Origin: Streptomyces sp. B21-083
Lineage (GTDB): Bacteria; Actinomycetota; Actinomycetes; Streptomycetales; Streptomycetaceae
DNA: 64,000 bases
NCBI RefSeq assembly: GCF_036898825.1
Contig: NZ_JARUND010000001.1
Span: 434,001 to 498,000, forward strand
Direction: 5' to 3'
Positions 34,324-42,584 of the stretch are shown here, one piece after another; positions within the stretch are counted from its first letter, which is position 1; the number at the start of each line of letters is the position of its first letter. The notes under the pieces are model-generated. The model made no database searches. It was not told the DNA's origin and saw nothing but the letters and a program-made list of their open reading frames with translations. The translations under genes were made by a program, and so were the position numbers.

Positions 34324-35280
34324 CTACGACGCCTCCTTCACGCGGTAAGCGCCCGTCCTGCGGGCGGTCATGGCGGCGACCAGTTCCATGAGCGTCATCG
34401 CGTCCGGGCCGCCGCCGAGGTAGTCCTCGATGAGGTCCATGTAGTCGCCGAGGTCGGCGTGGACCGGCGCCACGAAGGGAACGGCGATGACGTCCTGGTC
34501 GTAGATGGGAGCCATGAGGTCTGTCTCGGGCAGCCGGGGCGTGGTGCCGCGGTCGATCTGGAGGTCGAAGCCGGTGAGCCGGAAGTGCCGTATCGCCACC
34601 TTCTCCTTGGCGTCGCCCAGCATGAGGCGCATACGGTCCCCGGCTCCCGAGATGACCCTGCCCAGTCCCAGCAGCAGATGCCAGGGCACCCGTTCGGTGC
34701 CGGGGCCGGGCGGCAGTTCGAGGTCGCGGACGAACCGCTTGATCTCGAAGGCCTGGTGCGTGCCCACGCCGTCGGCGGCGAACCGGCCCAGCAGGTCGAT
34801 GTCGTGCGCCGCCTCGGTGGAGAACCGGCCGCGGCCGGGATGGTCGAGCGGCATGGAGACCGGGTCCTGGGAGCAGCCGAGGCTGATGTAGCCGCGGATG
34901 CGGCCCGTGCGGGTGCACAGGCTGACGGTGTGGACGTTCTGCACCCCCTGCGGGTGGCGGACCGTCTCCCGGAAGACCGCCCGCTCGTACACGAGTTGGG
35001 GAGACATCCAGCCCAGCCGCAGATACTGCACGAGCCGGAACCCCATGATGCCGTTGAGGTAGCGCAGCGGGAGCTGGTCGTCCTCGACGGTGAGGGTGAT
35101 CAGCTCGTCCCTCGGGTCGTACACGGAGTAGAGCGGGTCCCCGAGGACATGGTCGGGCAGGGAGCGGAAGTCCAGGGTGGAGTGGAGCCGGATGATGTCC
35201 GAGACGTACCGTTCCCGCTCCCGCGCCGGTAACTGCTCCGCCCTGTCCAGCGCGTTGTCCGTGCCGGTTGTGTCGGTCAT
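34324..35280 (-). CDS. Unrecognised 318-aa protein with LuxI/GNAT-like pattern; contains a TTA codon
   Basis: It starts at ATG 35280, overlapping the acyl-CoA dehydrogenase stop by 4 nt (ATGA), and ends with TAG touching the next ATG. I do not recognise the family. The order of motifs resembles acyl-homoserine-lactone synthases and related N-acyltransferases: a substrate strand RTGRIRGYISLG, then FEIKRFVRDLELPP (compare xEISRFxV), then LGLGRVISGAGDRMRLMLGD and VAIRHFRLTGF. This is a by-eye resemblance only. L17 is TTA (35230-35232), so its translation, and through coupling that of downstream genes, may need bldA. Upstream and downstream overlaps show a single translational unit. Confidence 0.7.
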   Translation of the reverse strand: MTDTTGTDNALDRAEQLPARERERYVSDIIRLHSTLDFRSLPDHVLGDPLYSVYDPRDELITLTVEDDQLPLRYLNGIMGFRLVQYLRLGWMSPQLVYERAVFRETVRHPQGVQNVHTVSLCTRTGRIRGYISLGCSQDPVSMPLDHPGRGRFSTEAAHDIDLLGRFAADGVGTHQAFEIKRFVRDLELPPGPGTERVPWHLLLGLGRVISGAGDRMRLMLGDAKEKVAIRHFRLTGFDLQIDRGTTPRLPETDLMAPIYDQDVIAVPFVAPVHADLGDYMDLIEDYLGGGPDAMTLMELVAAMTARRTGAYRVKEAS

Positions 35281-36491
35281 ATCGGTTCTCCGGCGGCGTA
35301 GAGGCTCTCGGTGATGGCGAGGGCCAGTACCTCGGGCGTGCCCTCGTAGATACGCGCGCCGTAGGCGTCGCGCAGCCGCTTCTCCATACCGAAGGACTTC
35401 ACGTAGCCGCGCGCTCCGGTCAGGGACATGGCCATGTCCGCGACGTCGATGGCGACGCGGTCCGCGAAGAGCTTCGCCGCCGCCGGTTCGTACTGGGGGG
35501 CGGGGAGTTCGTTGTCGACCTTGTGGGCGGCCTTCAGATACAGCAGCCGTGCCGCGTCGACCTTCGCGGACATCTCGGCGAGCTTGGCAGCGGTGAACTG
35601 GTGCTCGCGCAGCGGGAGTCCGCCCTGGACACGGGTGTCGCACCACTCCAGGGCCTGTTCGAGGGCGCCTCGGGCCACGCCGACGGAGATACCGGCGACG
35701 GAGGCGCGAGCCATGTTGCTCTGCGCGATGTTGATGGCCATCCCGTCGCCCTCCTCGCCGATCATGTTCTCGGCGGGGATGCGTACGTCGTGGAACTCCA
35801 GTTCGCTGCCGAGGCAGAGCCGGTATCCCATCTTGTCGGCCACCGGTCCCCGGACCACACCGGGAAGGTCGAGCGGCACCATGAACGAGGTGAGGCCGGT
35901 GGCGCCGGGGGCGCCCTCCATGTTGGCGAACACCGAGGCGAACGCGGCGACCTGGGCGTTGGTGATGAACCTCTTCCTGCCGTTCAGGACGTAGTGGTCG
36001 CCGTCTCGGCGGGCGGTCATCACGTCGCGGGCGTGGACGGCGTTGGCCGGGATGATCAGGTCACAGCCCGCCTCCTCCTCGGTGACCGCGTTGCACGCCA
36101 GGACCGGGGCGTCGCCCGAGAACATGGGCAGGAACCGGGCCTGGAGCCGTGGGTCGCCGGAGAGGAGGACCGGGGTCTGGCCGAGCATGGCGGCACCGAA
36201 GATGAGGGCGGTGCCGGCGCAGACGGACGCCACCTCCTCCAGTGCGACCGAGCAGCCGATCATGCCGAGGCCAAGTCCGCCGTACTCCTTGGGCACGGCG
36301 ACGCGGGTGAGCCCCAGGGCGTGTCCCTGGGCGACCATGTCCCAGTCGAAGTCGTCGGCGGGCGCCGTGTCGAGGGCTGTCACCCGGGGCGCGACGACCT
36401 CGCGGGCGAATTCCCTTACCTGGCGGCGGAGTTTCTCCACCTCGCCGGGAAGGATGTCGAAATTGAGCTCAAGTTCGTCGTTGTTCGTCAT
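35277..36491 (-). CDS. Acyl-CoA dehydrogenase
   Basis: This 404-aa flavoprotein has the full acyl-CoA dehydrogenase layout. The N-terminal helices include GLTRVAVPKEYGGLGLGMIG; the FAD-contact segment is ACNAVTEEEAGCDL and RKRFITNAQVAAFA. The C-terminal helices carry SLTGARGYVKSFGMEKRLRD and the catalytic base E383 in RIYEGTPEVLAL. It oxidises an acyl-CoA or carrier-bound acyl group to the alpha,beta-enoyl form. As the second gene of the operon it could tailor the acyl chain used by the 318-aa putative acyltransferase. The 98-bp gap upstream may hold an internal promoter. Confidence 0.95.
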   Translation of the reverse strand: MTNNDELELNFDILPGEVEKLRRQVREFAREVVAPRVTALDTAPADDFDWDMVAQGHALGLTRVAVPKEYGGLGLGMIGCSVALEEVASVCAGTALIFGAAMLGQTPVLLSGDPRLQARFLPMFSGDAPVLACNAVTEEEAGCDLIIPANAVHARDVMTARRDGDHYVLNGRKRFITNAQVAAFASVFANMEGAPGATGLTSFMVPLDLPGVVRGPVADKMGYRLCLGSELEFHDVRIPAENMIGEEGDGMAINIAQSNMARASVAGISVGVARGALEQALEWCDTRVQGGLPLREHQFTAAKLAEMSAKVDAARLLYLKAAHKVDNELPAPQYEPAAAKLFADRVAIDVADMAMSLTGARGYVKSFGMEKRLRDAYGARIYEGTPEVLALAITESLYAAGEPI

Positions 36492-36589
36492 GTCGGTCTC
36501 GAAACTCCGTAACTCGGATCCGGTTGAGCCAGGGGAATTACCGAAGTGCCGCGTCGCGAGGTCCGCCGGGCACTTGACATCGCGTGCTC

Positions 36590-36982
36590 TCAGGCGGGAA
36601 GCCCTTCCTGCGCGGCCAGTTCGGGATAGCGGTCGAAGGCGGGCCGCAGGATGGGGACAAGTTCCAGCACCCGGGCGACCTTTCCCCGGATACGCACCTT
36701 TCCGGTGGCGATGGCGGTCGGCATCATGAGTTTTCCGAGCCAGAGCTGGTGTGCGGTGTCGGACGTCATCTTGATCCTGATCGTCGCCTCTTCGGGTGCG
36801 TCGGCGCCGACCCGCAGCGCGTCCGCGGACACGTGGATCACACAGTCCGGGTTGGTCTGGGTCAGCCGGATGGACAGGTTGCTCGCACGCAACTGCGAAG
36901 TGAACTGATCGTCCTTCAACAGGATTTCGAAGAGGGTGCCGAAGACCCGCTCGGCCACTTCGGTCGACTCAAAGACAGTCAT
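36590..36982 (-). CDS. SCP2 sterol-binding-domain protein, first gene of the operon
   Basis: This 130-aa protein starts at ATG 36982 (GAGAAGG upstream). It has the SCP2 alpha/beta fold: VIHVSADALRVGADAPEEAT, then IRIKMTSDTAHQLWLGKLMM, and TGKVRIRGKVARVLELVPIL, with a hydrophobic groove. SCP2 domains bind lipids or acyl-CoAs and can present them to enzymes, so here it may shuttle the acyl substrate to the dehydrogenase. It lies on the same strand, 98 bp before the dehydrogenase. Confidence 0.9.
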   Translation of the reverse strand: MTVFESTEVAERVFGTLFEILLKDDQFTSQLRASNLSIRLTQTNPDCVIHVSADALRVGADAPEEATIRIKMTSDTAHQLWLGKLMMPTAIATGKVRIRGKVARVLELVPILRPAFDRYPELAAQEGLPA

Positions 36983-37286
36983 GATTCCTTCTCCCGTCAC
37001 ACATTCCCAACAGCGAAGCGCCGCTTCGGCGTTGACCGCATCATAGGAACCGCCCGCAGCACGGTCGGGGGTATCGACAGGGCGGAAAAAGGAAGGGGAA
37101 GGAGTAGTGAAAGAGAACGCGTTCCCGGTATCACTTCCGCGGAATCGAGGCGAAGCGGCGCGACGAGCGGACCGGACCGATTCCCGCTCACCGGACCCCC
37201 CGCGCGGGCGCGGCGCGGCATGGACCGGCCCCGTCCGATGCGGGCACTACTGGGCGTTGGGGCCCCGGGCACCGTAGATTGAAGGG
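36983..37286. promoter_or_regulatory. Divergent promoter region, SCP2 operon / BlaI-type regulator
   Basis: No gene is visible in these 304 bp. They contain a small perfect dyad GAACGCGTTC (37115-37124) and a CGAAGCG-C-CGCTTCG hairpin (about 37014-37029). For the rightward gene, TAGATT (37275-37280) lies 6 bp before the GTG and may be the -10 of a leaderless transcript. Confidence 0.4.
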
Positions 37287-37679
37287 GTGACAGCCGACCG
37301 ATCCCGCACCTCCCAGGACTGCCTCGTCTTCGGCCCGCTGGAGAACGAGATCATGGAGGTCCTGTGGCAGGCGCCCGAACCGATGACCGTCCGGGAGGTT
37401 CTCGGCGCGCTCAACGCCGGCCGTGAGACCCCGCTGGCGTACACCACCGTCATGACCGTGCTGAGCCGTCTCGCCGAGAAGGGCGCGGCCGACCGCACCA
37501 AGGCGGGCCGGGGTTACGCGTACACCCCCTGCGTCACGGACGAGGCGGCGATGGCCGTGCGCGAGGTCATCCGCGACTTCGGGGTGAGCGCGGTCGGTCA
37601 CTTCCTCGACGAGATCCGTAACGTCCCCGACCTGCGCGAACGCTTCGAGAAGCTGCTGCACGAGGGTCCCGGCCACTGA
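37287..37679 (+). CDS. BlaI/MecI-family winged-helix repressor
   Basis: This 130-aa protein has the BlaI winged helix: LVFGPLENEIMEVLWQAPEP, MTVREVLGALNAGRETPLAY, TTVMTVLSRLAEKGAADRTK and the wing GRGYAYTP. A C-terminal dimer helix follows (LDEIRNVPDLRERFEKLLHE). GTG 37287 is taken as start because the domain begins at once; there is no clear RBS, which fits a leaderless message. BlaI repressors are released by BlaR1 cleavage or, in some actinobacteria, by other signals; no BlaR1 is present. It precedes an efflux pump with a dyad in its promoter, its likely target. Confidence 0.9.
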   Translation: MTADRSRTSQDCLVFGPLENEIMEVLWQAPEPMTVREVLGALNAGRETPLAYTTVMTVLSRLAEKGAADRTKAGRGYAYTPCVTDEAAMAVREVIRDFGVSAVGHFLDEIRNVPDLRERFEKLLHEGPGH

Positions 37680-37761
37680 GCCGAGGCGCCCGACACACCG
37701 AGCGGGCCGCTGTCTTTCTGGATTACTTCACCATCACGGCCCACCCCCACACCCACGACCT

Positions 37762-37781
37762 ACTATGCTCCCGTAGTAGAT
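37762..37781. promoter_or_regulatory. CTACTA-N8-TAGTAG dyad upstream of efflux pump
   Basis: CTACTA (37762-37767) and TAGTAG (37776-37781) form an inverted repeat 52 bp before the pump's start codon. It is a plausible operator for the adjacent BlaI-type repressor; BlaI/MecI operators are TAC/GTA-rich dyads. Confidence 0.55.
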
Positions 37782-37832
37782 GCGTGGGGCGCGGCATCCG
37801 GTGCGGGACGCCCCTCTGACTGGAGGTGCGTA

Positions 37833-39452
37833 GTGAACGGGGCATTATCGGCGGGCGCGCCCGTGCGCGGACGCGGACTGATCATGACGGTCCTCGGCTG
37901 CTGTTTCCTGATGGTGATGATGGACAACACCATCCTCAACGTCGCCCTGCAGACCATCCAGCAGGACGTCGGCGCGACCAACGCGGAACTCCAATGGGCC
38001 CTGGACTCCTACATCCTGTTCTACGCGGCCCTGATGTTCTCCTCCGGAATCCTCGCCGACGCCTTCGGCCGCCGTCGCGTCCTGGTGATCGGCCTGGTCG
38101 TCTTCGGCGCGGCCTCGACGTTCGCCGGCTTCGCCGACACCCCCCAGGAACTCATCTTCTGGCGCGGGGTCATGGGCGTGGCCGGCTCGGTGGTACCGCC
38201 CGCCACGCTCGCGGTGATCAATGACATCTTCGCCCCGGAGGAACGCGGCAAGGCGATCGGCATCTGGTCGGCGCTGGGCGGTCTGTCCATCGCCCTCGGC
38301 CCCATCGCCGGCGGCTTCCTGCTCGAACACTTCTGGTGGGGCTCGGTCTTCCTCATCAACGTCCCCATCGCCGCCGTCTGCGCCGTCCTCCTCCTGGTCG
38401 TCCTCGCCGAGTCCCGCTCGGCGACCAGGCCACGCATCGACGTCGCCGGTGTCCTGCTGTCCATCACGGGCATCGGCGCGCTGGTCTACGGGGTGATCCG
38501 CGGCGGCGAGACCAACGACTGGACCAGTGTCGAGGTCCTGGGCACGATGGTCGCCGGAGTGGTTCTGCTGGCCGTACTCGTCCTGTTCGAGAGCCGCACC
38601 GCGCAACCGGCCCTGGACGTCAAGCTGTTCCGCAACAAGTCCTTCGCGGCCGGCACCGCGAGCCTCGCCCTCTCCTTCTTCGCCCTCACCGGCGGCACCT
38701 TCCTGATGGTCTTCTACGTCCAGGCCGTCCGCGGTCACACCCCCCTCGAACTGGGCCTCATCCTGCTCCCGGTGGCCGTGGGCGCCGTCGCCTCGGCCAT
38801 CCTCAGCAACCCGCTGGCCATGCGCTTCGGCCCCAAGGCCGTCGTCACCACCGGACTGGTGCTGCTCGCCCTGTCGTTCACCGGCCAGGCCGGCGTCGCC
38901 GCCGACACGGCGCTGTGGTGGTACGAGATCCTGCTCGGCGTCTCCGGCTTCGGTCTCGGCCTGGTCATGGGCACCACCACGACGACCACGATGGCCGTGG
39001 TGGCACCCGAGCAGGCTGCCATCGGCGCGGGCGTCAACAACACGCTGCGGCAGATCGGCGCAGCGCTCGGCGTCGCGGTGCTCGGCTCGATCCTGTCCGT
39101 CTGGTACCGCGACGAGCTGGGCGGCGCTGTCAACGTGCTCCCGGAAGGCGTACGGGAGACGGCCTCGGAGTCCCTGGGCGGCACGCTGGGCGCGGTCCGT
39201 GAACTCCAGGAGGCGGGCGCTCTGCCGGCCGGGGCACGCGAACAGGTCCCCGGACTGCTGGCCACGGCCCAGGACGCGTATCTGTCGGCCATGCACGTGA
39301 GCTTCGGTGTGGCCGCCGGGGCTCTCGCGCTGGCCGCGGTGGTGGCCGCGGTGTGGTTGCCCGGCCGGATCGACGTCCCCGCGGACACCGACGCCGCCGC
39401 GCGGCCGAACGCCGCCGAATCGCCCGACTCCGCCACCCAACCGGCGCGATAG
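37833..39452 (+). CDS. DHA2-type (14-helix) MFS drug exporter; contains a TTA codon
   Basis: This 539-aa protein starts at GTG 37833 (GGAGG 7 nt upstream). It is an EmrB/QacA-type proton antiporter: MMDNTILNVALQTIQQDVGA in helix 1, WALDSYILFYAAL, motif A-like LADAFGRRRVLVIG, and motif C GLSIALGPIAGGFLLEHFWW. About 14 hydrophobic helices and a short Pro/Asp tail follow. It likely exports the product of the neighbouring locus or a toxic compound. L5 is TTA (37845-37847), near the start as is typical for bldA-controlled genes. The BlaI-type repressor gene directly upstream is the probable regulator. Confidence 0.93.
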   Translation: MNGALSAGAPVRGRGLIMTVLGCCFLMVMMDNTILNVALQTIQQDVGATNAELQWALDSYILFYAALMFSSGILADAFGRRRVLVIGLVVFGAASTFAGFADTPQELIFWRGVMGVAGSVVPPATLAVINDIFAPEERGKAIGIWSALGGLSIALGPIAGGFLLEHFWWGSVFLINVPIAAVCAVLLLVVLAESRSATRPRIDVAGVLLSITGIGALVYGVIRGGETNDWTSVEVLGTMVAGVVLLAVLVLFESRTAQPALDVKLFRNKSFAAGTASLALSFFALTGGTFLMVFYVQAVRGHTPLELGLILLPVAVGAVASAILSNPLAMRFGPKAVVTTGLVLLALSFTGQAGVAADTALWWYEILLGVSGFGLGLVMGTTTTTTMAVVAPEQAAIGAGVNNTLRQIGAALGVAVLGSILSVWYRDELGGAVNVLPEGVRETASESLGGTLGAVRELQEAGALPAGAREQVPGLLATAQDAYLSAMHVSFGVAAGALALAAVVAAVWLPGRIDVPADTDAAARPNAAESPDSATQPAR

Positions 39453-39459
39453 CCGGGCC

Positions 39460-39513
39460 GTGGCGCTTCGTCCGGCCCGGTACCACCGGGTGCCCGGCCG
39501 TACGAAGCGCCAC
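39460..39513. terminator. Long stem-loop after the exporter gene
   Basis: GTGGCGCTTCGT (39460-39471) pairs perfectly with ACGAAGCGCCAC (39502-39513), with further GC pairing inside the loop. It starts 8 bp after the stop. Confidence 0.7.
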
Positions 39514-39670
39514 CGCGCCCCCGTACACGCCGGGCACCTGGCCGAAACACGCACAGCCAGAGAGTGCCGGTACGCCTCCGCCCGCCCGGACCGCTCCCAG
39601 CCGCCTGCGCCACTCGACCGACCCCGGCTCGTCACCCGCCCCAGGGCCCGTTCTCTTCCTGTCCGGAACT

Positions 39671-40183
39671 TCACACGCTCGGATCAGCGAGGGACCGGGT
39701 CTTCAGAAGGAACCCGCGCCCCCGCACGGTCTCTATGGCAAGCCCGACGGACACGACCTTCCGCCGCAGCCTCATCATGTGCAGGTCGAGTGCGTTCTGG
39801 CTGGCGGAGCGGTTGGCGGACAGGAGCCGCTCCGTCAGCTCCGCCCGGCTCGCCATCCCCGGGCGGCGCTGTACGAGCCCGCGAAACACCGCCGCCTCGG
39901 AGACGGTGAGGGGAAGGACAGCGCCGCCGTAGCGAAGCAACCCGTCCTCGTCCACGACGGGAGCGGCGCTCCGGGACGTGGCCTTGAGATGCAGTGACGC
40001 GATTCTGGTCTTCAACTCCCAGGCCTCCACCGGCTGTCGTACCCAGTCCTCGTGCGCGCCCGCCAACTCGGGCACCCGTGCGCCTCTGGCGACCACGATG
40101 AGGCAGGGCAGCCCCTGCATACGGAAACCCTCCAGTTTTCCCGACTCGGCGGGCCAGCGGACGATCTTCACATCCGGCGTCAT
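39671..40183 (-). CDS. Winged-helix regulator with atypical receiver-like N-terminus
   Basis: This 170-aa protein ends in an OmpR/PhoB-type winged helix: LTVSEAAVFRGLVQRRPGMA, SRAELTERLLSANRSASQNA, LDLHMMRLRRKVVSVGLAIE and VRGRGFLL. The N-terminal 75 residues resemble a degenerate response-regulator receiver (LPCLIVVARGARVPEL) without a phospho-acceptor Asp. It is thus probably an orphan, phosphorylation-independent regulator. The start is uncertain: ATG 40183 has GGAAG 5 nt upstream, while ATG 40234 in the same frame has none. No sensor kinase is adjacent. Confidence 0.75.
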   Translation of the reverse strand: MTPDVKIVRWPAESGKLEGFRMQGLPCLIVVARGARVPELAGAHEDWVRQPVEAWELKTRIASLHLKATSRSAAPVVDEDGLLRYGGAVLPLTVSEAAVFRGLVQRRPGMASRAELTERLLSANRSASQNALDLHMMRLRRKVVSVGLAIETVRGRGFLLKTRSLADPSV

Positions 40184-40716
40184 GATGTCTTCCACGCATG
40201 CCTTCCTCTCGTACTCTCCCGCTCTGTGGCACATGACGAGGCCGCGTCGGTGACGCGGCCGTCTGTGGAACCCCGGCGAGCCTGGCGGAGTGTCCCCCCG
40301 GAGACAAAGGGGCACGCGGTACGCAACCCCGGCGAAATATTGACGGACACCTATCAATAGATGGTTTTCGGCCTGCCGATGGACATGGGACATCACGGCT
40401 CGGTGGCTGTGCTCCGTCGCTGTCATGCCCGCACCTTCTGTCGAACAGAGTTGGCGTAGCACATACTTCTGGACCGCCCCTCGTGAACCGCTTGAGAGCG
40501 GCCAGGAACGGTCTGTCGGTCTTCGCGCGGGACTCTGCCGGCAAGGGGCGGCTCGCGCGGGGGCCCGGGCGATCGATGACTCCACGCTGACGGCCGACCG
40601 GACCTCGTCGAGCCGCCTCGTCACCGGGGAGACGGCTACGAGGTCTCCGGTGTTCGGTTTCCTCTCAGTCGAGGGATCCCTTACCCGAGACCTCGCTCAC
40701 CGTACGGTCATGAGTG
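40184..40716. other. Gene-free stretch
   Basis: These 533 bp show no open frame with host-like codon bias. They contain a hairpin (GGCCGCGTC at 40240-40248 with GACGCGGCC at 40252-40260) and an AT-rich patch around 40337-40365 (ATATTGACGGACACCTATCA) that may be the promoter for the regulator gene. Confidence 0.4.
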
Positions 40717-41097
40717 TCAGAGAGGGTTGAGGCGGGACTTGAGCAGGCAGAACTCGTTGCCTTCGGGGTCAGCCAGGACATGCCACTGCTCATCCCCCGT
40801 CTGACCGATGTCCGCCTTGCGCGCACCGAGCTTCAGCAGACGTTCGAGCTCGGCGTCCTGGTCGCGGTCGGTGGCGTTGACATCGATGTGCAGCCGGGAC
40901 TTGCCCTTCTCCGGCTCGTCCCTGCGACTGAGGATGATCGTCGGCTGCGAACCGCCGAATCCGTCGCGCGCCCCGATCTCGTACATGTCGTCGCCCTCGC
41001 GGTCGAGTACGACGAAGTCCAGGACCTCGCACCAGAACCGTGCCAGCACCTCAGGGTCGCGACAACCCAGCACGAGTTCACTGATACGACATGCCAT
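40717..41097 (-). CDS. VOC (glyoxalase-fold) family protein
   Basis: This 126-aa protein starts at ATG 41097 and has the paired beta-alpha-beta-beta-beta repeats of the VOC superfamily: ISELVLGCRDPEVLARFWCE, then LHIDVNATDRDQDAELERLL, ending QWHVLADPEGNEFCLL with the C-terminal metal-ligand Glu position. The subgroup (often called glyoxalase-like) usually has unknown substrates. It lies 146 bp from, and on the same strand as, the methyltransferase upstream, and may share its transcript. Confidence 0.88.
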   Translation of the reverse strand: MACRISELVLGCRDPEVLARFWCEVLDFVVLDREGDDMYEIGARDGFGGSQPTIILSRRDEPEKGKSRLHIDVNATDRDQDAELERLLKLGARKADIGQTGDEQWHVLADPEGNEFCLLKSRLNPL

Positions 41098-41243
41098 AAC
41101 CGAACCTGCTCTCAGCCTGGGAACTGCCGGGGCGGCCCCACGCGAACCTCATGGGCTCCCGGCAGAGAAAACAACCCCGCGACCGTATCGGACGAGGTGA
41201 GGACGGGCGAAATGATTTCCGGGCCGCCCTCTCCCGACGGCGG

Positions 41244-42017
41244 TCAGGGACGACGAGCGGTGACGATCCAGGCACGTGAGTCGAAGTGGACGCCTTCGGC
41301 GCTGACGTGGGCGTCGAGGGTGGTGCGCAGCCGCGTGCGTGCCCCATCGGCCGCGGCGGCGTCGAGGTCGGCGAGCAGGTCCCTGAATTCCCACAGGCGG
41401 AGCACGGCATCGAAGGCGGTGGCGCTGTCCTGGCCGTAGTGGACTGGCTCATGTACGTCGGTGAAGCCGATCTCCGCGAAGCCGGCCGCCGTCAGGATGC
41501 CTTCCGTGACGGCCGGGTCGGCGAGTGAGAACGGGTCCGGACCGTCGGGTGGGGCGGAGGCGGCGGTGAGGCTCCGGCGGATCGCGGTGGCCCACTCGTT
41601 GCGGTCGCGCTCCTGCCAGACCAGCAGCACCAGGCGCCCCGCAGGGCGCAGCGCACGCCCGATGTTGGTGAACGCGGCGACCGGGTCGGCGAAGAACATC
41701 GTTCCGAACCTGCTGACGCAGAGGTCGAACCGAGCCGGGGGAAAGCGGTGAGTCTGGGCGTCCGCCTGCTGATGGGTGATGTTGTGCAGCCCTTGGTCGT
41801 CGCTGAACCGACGGGCCCGCGCCAGCATGGGCGCGGAGAGATCGACCCCTACCGCGCTTCCCTGGCCGACGGCGCGGGCGGCCTCGCGGGTGGACTGGCC
41901 TGTGCCACAGCCGATGTCGAGCACATGGTCGCGCGAGCCGACGCCGGCAGCGGCTCGGAAGTGTTCGTTGTGCAGGCGCAGTTCCGCGTCGTAGTCGAAC
42001 AGGTCGGACATCACGGT
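41244..42017 (-). CDS. Class I SAM-dependent methyltransferase
   Basis: This 257-aa protein has motif I VLDIGCGTGQSTREAAR, acidic loop AVGVDLSAPMLARARR, motif II region FDLCVSRFGTMFFADPVAAF and post-motif RALRPAGRLVLLVW, as in the UbiE/Methyltransf_11 group. I chose GTG 42017 because GGAG lies 8 nt upstream; ATG 42011 is the alternative. The substrate is unknown. The upstream divergent LysR fragment may be the remains of its regulator. Confidence 0.88.
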   Translation of the reverse strand, partial: TVMSDLFDYDAELRLHNEHFRAAAGVGSRDHVLDIGCGTGQSTREAARAVGQGSAVGVDLSAPMLARARRFSDDQGLHNITHQQADAQTHRFPPARFDLCVSRFGTMFFADPVAAFTNIGRALRPAGRLVLLVWQERDRNEWATAIRRSLTAASAPPDGPDPFSLADPAVTEGILTAAGFAEIGFTDVHEPVHYGQDSATAFDAVLRLWEFRDLLADLDAAAADGARTRLRTTLDAHVSAEGVHFDSRAWIVTARRP

Positions 42018-42103
42018 CACCGGATCCTCTCCACGTCTGTGTCCACGGAGGTGTCTGTGTCGGCCGGGCCGTCGCGGTGTACGCCTCGCACCTGGTCCAT
42101 TGA

Positions 42104-42526
42104 CACTGTTTCCGGCGCGAACTCCGCCAGCCACCACGTGGCACCCGCCCCGACGGCCCCGTGCGCCTGGCCCGACTCGACGGCGCGCCGATGGTGGCTC
42201 ACCCGCCGATCTGCGACCAGGTGCGGATGGAGCAGGCGCTCGCCCGCCGCGGTGTACGCCCGCACATCGTGTGCCGCACCGCGGGCAACGAAACAGTGCT
42301 GTCGATGGTGCGCGCCGGCATGGGTTCGGCGATCCTCCCTCAACTCGCCGTCCACAGTGCCGACATCGGCTCCGACGCTTCGCTGTGCGTCCACGAACTC
42401 AGGCCGGCACCGCCGCCGCGCGAGATCTTCCTGCTGTGGCAGGCGCGACGCACCCACTCCCCCCTCACGGCACGGGCGATCGAGATCGCCGTGGAGATCG
42501 CGGGCAACATCGCCGAGCGGGGTTGA
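42104..42526 (+). pseudogene. 3' remnant of a LysR-family regulator
   Basis: After a stop at 42101-42103 the frame reads VRLARLDGAPMVAHPPIC, RGVRPHIVCRTAGNETVL, SMVRAGMGSAILPQLAVHSA and ends with IEIAVEIAGNIAERG at TGA 42524. This matches the second half of a LysR substrate-binding domain (the NETVLSMVRAGMGSAILP hinge segment). The DNA-binding domain and first half of the sensor domain are missing, so it is not expected to function. Confidence 0.7.
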
Positions 42527-42584
42527 CCTTACGCCGACCCACGCCTCCGGCCCTTGTACGGGAGTGTCACGGCGCCGGCACCGT

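Noticed and set aside
37845..39674. 609-aa antisense frame
   Set aside because: Opposite the DHA2 exporter; composition is that of a GC-rich shadow.
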